Shown: in pieces, positions 49,314-56,952 of the stretch
Layout: each line of letters begins with the position of its first letter
Position numbering within the stretch: the first letter of the stretch is position 1
Source: Mucilaginibacter rubeus
GTDB taxonomy: Bacteria; Bacteroidota; Bacteroidia; Sphingobacteriales; Sphingobacteriaceae
NCBI RefSeq assembly: GCF_014643835.1
Contig: NZ_BMKD01000001.1
Span: forward strand, 620,001-684,000
Direction: 5' to 3'
DNA length: 64,000 nt
Translations under genes and position numbers: made by a program
The notes under the pieces: model-generated
What the model was told of the DNA's origin: nothing
The model's input: only the letters and a program-made list of their open reading frames with translations
The model's database searches: none

Positions 49314-50570
49314 GTGGACAGAAAAATTGAGAAAAAGACCTGGAACAGCAAAAAGATACTTACCATTGCAGGTATTACAGGCATTATTTTACTAATAGGC
49401 GGCAGTATTTATCTTACATCGGGTAAAAGCAAGCTTGATGTTGATACTGAACGCTTAACTATAAGTACTATTACTAAAGGTCCTTTCCAGGAGTTTATAC
49501 CGGTTAACGGCGTGGTTATGCCGCTAACTACCATATTTCTTGATGCATCTGAAGGCGGTGTTGTTGAAGAAAAATACGTTGAAGACGGAGCTAACCTTAA
49601 AAAAGGCGATCGGATTTTGAGAATGTCTAATACCGATCTTGAGCTTACTTTAGCTAACCAGGAAACCGCGGTTTATGCCGAGCAAACCCAAATGCAGATC
49701 TCCCATAACAATGCACAGCAAAACACCATCAGCAAGCTAAATACTATGGCCGATGTAGAGAATGCATATAAAGAGGCTGAAAGGATTTACAAGTTGGACA
49801 AACATTTATATGATCAGAAAGCCATCGGCCTGCAGGAATATCAATCAGCTAAAAATACTTATGATTATCAGGTAAATCGTTACAAATTGGCTAAACAGAT
49901 TCTTAGGCAGGATACAGCGTTGGTTAAGCAACAGGCTTCACAATCACAGGAACAATACGCCCACATGAAAACTACGCTTGAACTGATGCGAAAAAAAGTG
50001 GCCGGTTTAGTATTGGTGGCGCCTACCGATGGCCAGTTAACCTCAATGGATGCCGAAGTAGGTCAGAGCAAAAATAAGGGCGAGCATTTGGGGCAGATAG
50101 ACGTACAATCGGGCTTTAAGGTTAGGGTTGATATCGATGAGCATTACCTGTCACGTATTTACACCGGCCTGAAAGGCGATTTTCAGTTTGCCGATCAAAC
50201 ATATAACCTGGTCATAAAAAAGGTATATACCCAGGTTAAAACAACAGGTAGTTTCCAGGTTGATATGCAATTTGTTGGTAAAGTGCCTACAGGGATCCGT
50301 AAAGGGCAAACACTGCAGGTGAGGTTGGCGTTGAGTGATCAGATGCAGGCGGTATTGGTGCCTAAAGGTGGTTTCTTCCAGCAAACAGGCGGCAATTGGA
50401 TCTTTAAGGTAAGTGAAGATGGTTCAAAAGCATACAGGGTAAACATCCAGCTTGGACGCCAGAGCCCTGATTACTTCGTGGTAACAGAAGGCTTAAATCC
50501 GGGCGATAAGGTTATTACCTCAAGTTATGAAACCTATGGTGATATTCAGGAGCTTGTGCTAAAAAAATAA
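49314..50570 (+). CDS. Periplasmic adaptor (HlyD/MacA-type) for the ABC permease array
   Basis: A 418-residue inner-membrane-anchored adaptor. Start codon is GTG at 49314 (MDRKIEKKTWNSKK). One TM helix (ILTIAGITGIILLIGGSIYL), lipoyl half-motifs (EGGVVEEKYVEDGANLKKGD and LVLVAPTDGQLTSMDAEVGQ), a long alpha-hairpin (about 125-220), then a beta-barrel and MP-proximal tail. This is the MacA-type adaptor that bridges a MacB-like ABC transporter to an outer-membrane channel. No TolC-type gene is beside it; the nearest in the window is at 6328. Followed by the ATPase gene after 132 bases. Confidence 0.9.
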   Translation: MDRKIEKKTWNSKKILTIAGITGIILLIGGSIYLTSGKSKLDVDTERLTISTITKGPFQEFIPVNGVVMPLTTIFLDASEGGVVEEKYVEDGANLKKGDRILRMSNTDLELTLANQETAVYAEQTQMQISHNNAQQNTISKLNTMADVENAYKEAERIYKLDKHLYDQKAIGLQEYQSAKNTYDYQVNRYKLAKQILRQDTALVKQQASQSQEQYAHMKTTLELMRKKVAGLVLVAPTDGQLTSMDAEVGQSKNKGEHLGQIDVQSGFKVRVDIDEHYLSRIYTGLKGDFQFADQTYNLVIKKVYTQVKTTGSFQVDMQFVGKVPTGIRKGQTLQVRLALSDQMQAVLVPKGGFFQQTGGNWIFKVSEDGSKAYRVNIQLGRQSPDYFVVTEGLNPGDKVITSSYETYGDIQELVLKK

Positions 50571-50590
50571 CGTAACCAAGCTGCAACGCC

Positions 50591-50605
50591 TGGCACTGTT
50601 TAAGC
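50591..50605 (+). promoter_or_regulatory. Sigma-54-type promoter (-24/-12)
   Basis: TGGCAC at 50591-50596 is a perfect -24 element; the GG at 50592-50593 is exactly 10 bases from the GC at 50604-50605 (family spacing GG-N10-GC). The -12 reads AAGCG instead of TTGCA. It lies 98 bp upstream of the ATPase ATG. Confidence 0.6.
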
Positions 50606-50702
50606 GTCATATATAATATATAACAGAGCTAATTAATAAATTAAAATAAACAAAAAATAAAATCATATCGCCATAAAGGCGGGATGAATAACGGAGGCAC
50701 CA

Positions 50703-51380
50703 ATGATAAAAATTTCTAATCTTGAGAAATTCTACCGTACCGAAGAGGTAGAAACCATCGCATTAAACAAGCTATCTATGGAAGTGGCTACAGGTGAGTT
50801 TGTAGCCATTATGGGCCCATCGGGCTGCGGTAAATCAACCCTGCTTAATATTTTAGGAATGCTTGATGACCCGGATGCCGGCAGCTATGTTTTTAATGAA
50901 ATTGAAGTAGCGCATTTTAATGAGCGTAAACGCGCCGATCTGCGTAAACACAACATCGGTTTCGTGTTCCAGAGCTTTAACCTTATTGATGAACTTACTG
51001 TGTTTGAAAACGTTGAATTGCCGTTGATTTACACAGGAGTGGCTGCTTCAGAGCGTGTTAAAAGGGTGGAAGAGGTGTTAGACAAAATGCAGATCATGCA
51101 CCGTCGCAACCACTATCCGCAGCAGTTATCAGGTGGTCAGCAACAGCGTGTGGCCATTGCCCGTGCAGTTGTTAATAAACCCAAACTGATCCTTGCGGAT
51201 GAGCCTACCGGTAACCTGGACAGCAGCAATGGTAACGATGTGATGGAACTGCTTACCGACCTGAACGAACAGGGAACTACCATTATCATGGTTACCCACT
51301 CTGAACATGACGCCCGTTACAGTCACCGCATTATACGCCTGCTTGACGGACAAACGGTTATGGAAAATATCATGGTGTAG
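50703..51380 (+). CDS. ABC transporter ATP-binding protein (LolD/MacB type)
   Basis: A 225-residue ABC ATPase. Walker A GPSGCGKST (residues 38-46), Q-loop region FVFQSFNLIDELTVFENVEL, ABC signature LSGGQQQRVAIARAVVNKPK, Walker B LILADEPTGNLDSSNG and H-loop IIMVTHSEHDARYSHRI. It is the LolD/MacB type that works with FtsX-like permeases. A GGAGG Shine-Dalgarno-like sequence at 50693-50697, 5 bases before the ATG, is stronger than usual in this phylum. It is the only ATPase seen for at least five permease genes that follow. Confidence 0.95.
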   Translation: MIKISNLEKFYRTEEVETIALNKLSMEVATGEFVAIMGPSGCGKSTLLNILGMLDDPDAGSYVFNEIEVAHFNERKRADLRKHNIGFVFQSFNLIDELTVFENVELPLIYTGVAASERVKRVEEVLDKMQIMHRRNHYPQQLSGGQQQRVAIARAVVNKPKLILADEPTGNLDSSNGNDVMELLTDLNEQGTTIIMVTHSEHDARYSHRIIRLLDGQTVMENIMV

Positions 51381-51513
51381 TTTGTTGAGTTCATAGCTGA
51401 TGGTTTTATAGCTCTCTTGGTAAGAAAAGAACTTCCGGTTTAAAACTGACGATTTTGACTTAGACCAACGCCCCCGAAATCAGTTTATAGATAAGTTAAT
51501 AATTGCCTCTGCT

Positions 51514-51541
51514 GCCCTTCTCTGCATTTGTAGAGAAGGGC
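51514..51541. repeat. 10-bp hairpin, dispersed-type
   Basis: GCCCTTCTCT (51514-51523) pairs perfectly with AGAGAAGGGC (51532-51541). A T-run follows only 10 bases later, so it is a poor terminator. It is similar in style to the CCCTCTCC/GGAGAGGG hairpin at 56864-56882. Confidence 0.5.
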
Positions 51542-51575
51542 ATGTTAGAGAATTTTTTTATTCAGAGCTATTCCT

Positions 51576-51740
51576 ATGTTTAAAAACTACTCGAAAACCA
51601 CATAGCAAAATTTAGTTAACGCCAAGCTTTAGCGCCTTAAGTATCACCGGCCTTACCGTTATTATAGCTTTTGTTATATCAGTTTCCAAGCATTGAAGGC
51701 GGCGTTGACTAACCCGGTGAAGAGTTTACGATCTGAATAA
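51576..51740 (+). pseudogene. Decayed remnant of an FtsX-type permease gene
   Basis: Only 165 bases remain of a gene whose intact relatives are about 2.4 kb. The start reads MFKNYSKTT then a stop, like MFKNYLKT of the neighbours. After a large internal deletion, one frame reads ALSITGLTVIIAFVIS (last TM helix), then after a frameshift SFQALKAALTNPVKSLRSE and TAA, matching the family C-terminus (SFQSIKAALANPV-SLKNE). It lies directly after the ATPase gene, where a first permease would be expected. Confidence 0.85.
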
Positions 51741-51754
51741 TTATTATTAAGTCA

Positions 51755-51843
51755 TTAGCTACGCGTCATAAAGTCATTTTGATTGGCTAATTGCGCAAGT
51801 GACAGGTAATGACTTAATGGCCAATGACTAATGAAATAAAACA
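51755..51843. repeat. Intergenic TCATTA/AATGAC word string
   Basis: TCATTAG, TCATAAAGTCATTT, AATGACTTAATGG, CCAATGACTAATG and similar words repeat up to the next start codon. It is the same class as 54218-54265 and 61877-61975. Confidence 0.5.
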
Positions 51844-51844
51844 T

Positions 51845-54211
51845 ATGTTTAAGAACTATTTAAAAATCGCGTGGCGGAGTTTGATTAAAAACAAACTTTA
51901 TTCGACCATCAATATTGGAGGTTTGGGTGTAGGCATGGCAGTGAGCTTTATGTTGCTGTTATATGTTTATAATGAATTTACTTACGATGGGTTTCATGAA
52001 AATAAAGACAGGTTGTATAAGGTAATGCGTAACCAGCCTTCAAATGGCGAAATAAACACGGGGGATGCCACGCCCGTGCAGATTGCTGCCGCGCTGCAAA
52101 AAGACTATCCGGAGGTTGAGTATGCAGCCCGTGCAAACTGGTCATATGATCAACTGTTTAATTACAACAACAAACCGTTAAAAGTTAATACAATTGCGAC
52201 CGACGAGTCATTTCTGAACATGTTTACACTTGATTTTGTGAAGGGTAACAAAAAAGATGCTTTTAGGGATATGTCGTCAGTTATCATGTCCGAATCGGCA
52301 GTAAAGGCCGTTTTTGGCGATGTCGATCCTATAGGTAAAACTGTTAAGTTAAATGGTTCGCGGCTGGTAAAAGTGAGTGCTGTTTACAAAGATCTGCCCC
52401 GGAATTCTACGTTCAGGTTTAATGCACTAATTCCATGGAAACTTTATGAAGCTGATAATGGCTGGGTGAAAACATCGGGTTGGGGTAACTATTCGTTTAA
52501 AACTTATGTTATGCTTAAGCCTGGTGTTAATGTAGATAAGCTTAATCTGGAAATCAAAAAGTTAATTGGTCGCTATGACGATCATAATAAAGAAAATCAG
52601 TTGTTCTTGTTTCCATTTGCCAAATGGCACCTGCACAGCGAGTTCAAAAATGGAGTGAATACAGGTGGCGCAATCGAATACGTGCGTTTATTCCTTTTTC
52701 TGGCAATAGGTATTTTGCTTATTGCGTGTATCAACTTTATGAACCTTTCTACTGCGCGGTCTGAGCGCCGCTCCCGTGAAGTTGGGATCCGTAAAGTTGT
52801 GGGTGCACGGAGAATAGCCATTGTTCAGCAGTTTTTAGGCGAATCAATCCTAACCGCTATAATTTCGCTTGTTGTTGCACTGGTAATAATAGCATCAACG
52901 CTTGGTTATTTTAACGAAATCATACATAAGCAACTAACAATTCCTTATAGAAATGCGTGGGCATGGGGTGCCGCTATATTAGTAACGCTGATAACAGGTT
53001 TATTGGCAGGTAGTTACCCGGCTTTGTTTTTATCGTCGTTTAAACCGGTAAAAGTTTTAAAGGGCACTAACAAAACTGGTAGAAAAACGCTGCACTCAAG
53101 ACAGGTATTGGTTATTGTGCAATTTGTATTTGCTACATGTCTTATACTTTCAAGTATCCTAATTTATAAACAGATCAACTACATTAAAGACCGCCCGGTA
53201 GGTTATTCACAAAATGGACTTATCGAAATCTCATTAGATGGAAATTTATATAAAGAGTACGAAAACTTCAGAACGGATATAATTAATGCAGGAGCCGCTG
53301 TTGATGCTGCAGAGACATCGGGCAGTATAGCCAGTAACGGCAGCAGCAGTTGGGGCATCAACTGGCCCGGACAGCTACCTGGCGAGGATAAAATACCTAT
53401 CGACCAGATTGTTACTTCATTTCATTTTATTTCAACTTATAAGCTTGAATTGATAAAAGGCCGTGATTACATACCTGGTCGTATGGCCGATTCACTGTCG
53501 CTCATTATGAACGAATCGGCTGTTAAACTGATGCGGTTAAAAGATCCGCTTGGGCAGATAGTGAAATGGCAGGGCCGTAATTGTACCGTGGTTGGTATTG
53601 TTAAAGATTTTGTTTGGGGATCGCCATATGAGCCTGTCAAGCCTGCCATTATTGGTTTTGATAAAGGTTGGGCAGGTCAGCTTGGTATTCGTTTAAATCC
53701 GAACGCTTCGGTATCAAAGAGCCTTGCTACAATTGGCAATATTTATAAAAAATATAACCCCGAATACCCATTTGAATACAAGTTTGTTGACGAAAACTTC
53801 AGCGGCAAATTTGAGAATGAAAAGCTGTTGGGTACGTTGTCGAGTTCGTTTACGGTGTTGGCCATTATTATATCCTGCCTCGGCTTGTTTGGTTTAGCTT
53901 CGTTCTCGGCCGAGCAGCGTAAAAAGGAAATCAGTATCCGTAAAGTATTAGGCGCAAGCATCAGTAGTTTGTGGTTCAACCTGTCGAAAGAGTTTTTAAT
54001 ACTCGTGGTTATTTCATTTATTATTGGTTCGGCCCTGAGCTGGTACAACATGAGCAAATGGTTACAGCATTATACCTACCGTACAGATATAAGCGCCTGG
54101 GTATTTATAGCTACCATCAGCATTAGTATGATAGTTTGTTTACTCACCGTGAGCTGGCAGGCTATCAAAGCAGCGTTGAGTAACCCGGTTAAGAGCCTAA
54201 AAAATGAATAA
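51845..54211 (+). CDS. FtsX/MacB-type ABC permease (array member 1)
   Basis: A 788-residue permease for export of a substrate driven by the ABC ATPase. N-terminal TM, first MacB_PCD-type periplasmic domain, three TM with SERRSREVGIRKVVGARRIA, a second periplasmic domain, and the C-terminal FtsX module with AEQRKKEISIRKVLGASISS. Two FtsX halves make it double the size of a MacB permease unit. The start is set at ATG 51845 (MFKNYLKIAWRSL), matching the paralogues, not the ATG at 51824. It ends in ALSNPVKSLKNE. Confidence 0.92.
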   Translation: MFKNYLKIAWRSLIKNKLYSTINIGGLGVGMAVSFMLLLYVYNEFTYDGFHENKDRLYKVMRNQPSNGEINTGDATPVQIAAALQKDYPEVEYAARANWSYDQLFNYNNKPLKVNTIATDESFLNMFTLDFVKGNKKDAFRDMSSVIMSESAVKAVFGDVDPIGKTVKLNGSRLVKVSAVYKDLPRNSTFRFNALIPWKLYEADNGWVKTSGWGNYSFKTYVMLKPGVNVDKLNLEIKKLIGRYDDHNKENQLFLFPFAKWHLHSEFKNGVNTGGAIEYVRLFLFLAIGILLIACINFMNLSTARSERRSREVGIRKVVGARRIAIVQQFLGESILTAIISLVVALVIIASTLGYFNEIIHKQLTIPYRNAWAWGAAILVTLITGLLAGSYPALFLSSFKPVKVLKGTNKTGRKTLHSRQVLVIVQFVFATCLILSSILIYKQINYIKDRPVGYSQNGLIEISLDGNLYKEYENFRTDIINAGAAVDAAETSGSIASNGSSSWGINWPGQLPGEDKIPIDQIVTSFHFISTYKLELIKGRDYIPGRMADSLSLIMNESAVKLMRLKDPLGQIVKWQGRNCTVVGIVKDFVWGSPYEPVKPAIIGFDKGWAGQLGIRLNPNASVSKSLATIGNIYKKYNPEYPFEYKFVDENFSGKFENEKLLGTLSSSFTVLAIIISCLGLFGLASFSAEQRKKEISIRKVLGASISSLWFNLSKEFLILVVISFIIGSALSWYNMSKWLQHYTYRTDISAWVFIATISISMIVCLLTVSWQAIKAALSNPVKSLKNE

Positions 54212-54217
54212 ATCTGC

Positions 54218-54265
54218 ATTGGGTCACTGAGTCATTAAGCCATTGAATGCTGAATAATGACTTAA
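54218..54265. repeat. Intergenic TCATTAAG/AATGAC word string
   Basis: GGGTCACTGAGTCATTAAGC, CATTGAATGCTGAATAATGA and so on, no ORF. Same class as 51755-51843. Confidence 0.45.
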
Positions 54266-54272
54266 TAATATA

Positions 54273-54315
54273 AAGTCTAAAGTAAAGAATAACTTTGATT
54301 CTCTACTTTAGACTT
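54273..54315. repeat. 18-bp hairpin in permease intergenic gap
   Basis: AAGTCTAAAGTAAAGAAT (54273-54290) pairs with ATTCTCTACTTTAGACTT (54298-54315) with one mismatch and a 7-base loop. It lies between permease genes 1 and 2. Confidence 0.65.
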
Positions 54316-54462
54316 CTGACTTAAACAAACGTTCACATTCGCACTGTAAGTGTTCCATTATCGAACGGTTTTATATTGATTGTATTTTGTTAATTGATTG
54401 ATATTTAATTAATTGTGTAATTGGTATGGGTTTTAATATTTTAGTGGTATAAACCATTTGCC

Positions 54463-56853
54463 ATGTTACGTAATTACATCAAAATAGCCTGGAGAAACCT
54501 TATCAAACACAAGGTTTTTTCGTTTATCAATATCTTCGGTTTAGCTACAGGTATTGCTGCTTTTTGGCTCATTAGCCTTTATGTGGTTGATGAATGGAGT
54601 TACGACCGTTATAACCTTAAAGCCGATCGTATTTTTCGCGTGGTACAGCACGGCACATGGAACGGCGGCAAATTCAATCTCGCGGTTACTTCACCGCCAT
54701 ATGCCCCCGCTTTAAAAAATGATTATGCCGAAGTGGAAGACGCTATCCGCATTGATGCTGAAGGTGGCGGTAAAATCACTTATGGCGAAAAGCAGATTAA
54801 CGAGGGTGCGATGTTGTTTACAGATAAAGGCTTCTTTAATCTTTTTACCCATCACTTTTTATCCGGCGATCCCAATACTGCTTTAACCAAGCCACAAAGC
54901 ATTGTACTTACTAAAACCCTATCCGAAAAAATATTCGGTAACGTTGCGGATGCACTCGATAAAACTGTGCTCATCGAAAATAACCCAAGCACAGTTACCG
55001 GTGTAATTGATGATATAACTGCAAATTCGCATTTTACTTTCAGCGCCCTTCGCTCATTGCCTGATGGTTATACCGATGGTTGGGCTAATTCACACGTTTA
55101 TACCTATGTGCTGCTGAAAAATCATGATGATTTTAAAAAGGTCCAGGCTGGCTCCGATGTGTTTTTTAATAAATACCTAAAAGGGCCGCTTGGAGCTATA
55201 CAATACAGTATGGAACTGCAGCCGCTTACATCAATTCACCTTAACTCTAATCTTGATTACGAGCTGGGCAGCAACGGCAACATAACCTATGTATATGTAT
55301 TTGGCATTGTAGCACTACTGATACTGGCTATCGCAGTTATTAATTACGTAAATCTTACAACAGCACGTTCATCCATAAGGATTAGGGAGATAGGTGTGCG
55401 CAAGGTAATTGGCTCCAGCAAAAAACAGCTGATCATAATGTTTTTTGCCGAATCAGTTTTGTTTACACTCATCGCTGCCTTGATAGCATCAGTGATGGTG
55501 CAATTTTTATTGCCTTATTTTAACCTTCTCTCCGGTAAAAGCCTTGTACTTATGCAGTTTGGATTTAGCAAAACGCTTATCTTATTCAGTCTGTTTGCGT
55601 TTGTTACCGGTATTTTAAGCGGTTTATATCCCGCATTGTTCTTATCGGGGTTCCGCACCATTGCTGCTATGAAGGGGCAAATGGGCAGTCAGGCTGCTAC
55701 TATCATGTTCAGGAAATCATTGGTAATATTTCAGTTTGTTATTACCATTGTTATGATAGCCGGTTCATGCATCATTTACAGGCAACTACGTTATGTGATG
55801 AATAAGGACCTCGGCTTTAATAAAGCCCAAACGCTTACCTTTCATATTAGCGATAAATCGGCACGCACAAAAATTGCCGCTATTAAAAGTCAGCTTTTGC
55901 AAAATCCGGCTGTTGAGGCCGTGGGTATTGCAGGCAATCCTATAGGTAACAATGATATCGGTTTGAGCAATTTCAATATCGGCGCTGACGGAAAGGCCAA
56001 TTCTGAATCAAAAATGGTGGAGAACCTTATAATTGATGAGGATTTTATACCAACCTTACAGGTGAAGCTGGCCAAGGGCCGAAATTTTTCAGCAGAGATG
56101 AGTACCGACCGGCTTGAATCCATTATTGTAAACCAAACGTTAGTTAACGAAATGGGCTGGAAGGATGCCATCGGCCGCTCTGTGAGGGTTGGAGTAGATG
56201 ATAAGGGCAATGTGATCAGCCGGAAAATAATTGGTGTGGTTAAAGATTTTAACACCTATTCGTTACAGCACAAGGTTGCACCAATGATGTTGTACCTGCC
56301 TTTTACAGCCAATGATGAGGATAATATGTATATCCGAATTGGCAGGAATAATATTCCAGCCACGCTCGACTATATCAGCAAAGTTTACAGCCGTTTTGAT
56401 ATCGAAAACAAAGTTGAGTTTCATTTCCTCGATCAGAATTTTGCCAAACAATACCAGTCCGAACAAAAGCAGGGCAACATCCTGCTTATATTCACCATAC
56501 TGGCTATCAGCATTGCTTGCCTGGGCTTGTTTGGTTTGGTGACCTTCACTGCAGAGCAAAGGGTAAAGGAAATTGGCATCAGGAAAGTTTTGGGTGCAAG
56601 TGTAACCTCCATAGTTACCCTGTTGTCAAAAGATTTGATGAAACTGGTGTTGATTGCCACACTGATAGCGTCGCCGCTGGCCTGGTATGGCATGCGGAAA
56701 TGGTTACAAAGCTTTGCTTATCGCGTAGATATTAACTGGTGGATCTTCGCTATAGCAGGTGTTCTTGCAGTAATTATTGCCTTTGTAACGGTGAGCATGC
56801 AATCGGTAAGGGCGGCAAATGCTAACCCGGCTAAAAGTTTAAAAAACGAATAA
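54463..56853 (+). CDS. FtsX/MacB-type ABC permease (array member 2)
   Basis: A 796-residue permease with the same duplicated FtsX architecture. Landmarks are LRNYIKIAWRNLIKHKVFSF (TM1), SSIRIREIGVRKVIGSSKKQ mid-protein and AEQRVKEIGIRKVLGASVTS near the C-terminus, ending NPAKSLKNE. It is the most divergent of the array in the mid section. The long gap before it (251 bases) holds the 18-bp hairpin and AT-rich leader. Confidence 0.92.
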   Translation: MLRNYIKIAWRNLIKHKVFSFINIFGLATGIAAFWLISLYVVDEWSYDRYNLKADRIFRVVQHGTWNGGKFNLAVTSPPYAPALKNDYAEVEDAIRIDAEGGGKITYGEKQINEGAMLFTDKGFFNLFTHHFLSGDPNTALTKPQSIVLTKTLSEKIFGNVADALDKTVLIENNPSTVTGVIDDITANSHFTFSALRSLPDGYTDGWANSHVYTYVLLKNHDDFKKVQAGSDVFFNKYLKGPLGAIQYSMELQPLTSIHLNSNLDYELGSNGNITYVYVFGIVALLILAIAVINYVNLTTARSSIRIREIGVRKVIGSSKKQLIIMFFAESVLFTLIAALIASVMVQFLLPYFNLLSGKSLVLMQFGFSKTLILFSLFAFVTGILSGLYPALFLSGFRTIAAMKGQMGSQAATIMFRKSLVIFQFVITIVMIAGSCIIYRQLRYVMNKDLGFNKAQTLTFHISDKSARTKIAAIKSQLLQNPAVEAVGIAGNPIGNNDIGLSNFNIGADGKANSESKMVENLIIDEDFIPTLQVKLAKGRNFSAEMSTDRLESIIVNQTLVNEMGWKDAIGRSVRVGVDDKGNVISRKIIGVVKDFNTYSLQHKVAPMMLYLPFTANDEDNMYIRIGRNNIPATLDYISKVYSRFDIENKVEFHFLDQNFAKQYQSEQKQGNILLIFTILAISIACLGLFGLVTFTAEQRVKEIGIRKVLGASVTSIVTLLSKDLMKLVLIATLIASPLAWYGMRKWLQSFAYRVDINWWIFAIAGVLAVIIAFVTVSMQSVRAANANPAKSLKNE

Positions 56854-56863
56854 ACCTCACCAA

Positions 56864-56882
56864 CCCTCTCCAAAGGAGAGGG
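56864..56882. repeat. CCCTCTCC/GGAGAGGG hairpin
   Basis: CCCTCTCC (56864-56871), loop AAA, GGAGAGGG (56875-56882), then CTTAATG. It is directly after the permease-2 stop. It could end transcription partly or be a dispersed hairpin. Confidence 0.55.
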
Positions 56883-56923
56883 CTTAATGTGTGGACTATG
56901 ATATAAAATAATTAATTAAAATT

Positions 56924-56939
56924 CCTCCCCTTGGGGAGG
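56924..56939. repeat. CCTCCCC/GGGGAGG hairpin next to a start codon
   Basis: CCTCCCC-TT-GGGGAGG ends 13 bases before the permease-3 ATG at 56953, so it may influence translation or act as a boundary. Confidence 0.5.
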
Positions 56940-56952
56940 TTAGAAGGGATTT

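Noticed and set aside
51824-51844. Upstream ATG for permease 1 (MTNEIKH...)
   Set aside because: It is part of the intergenic word string; all paralogues begin at the MFKNYLK-type methionine.
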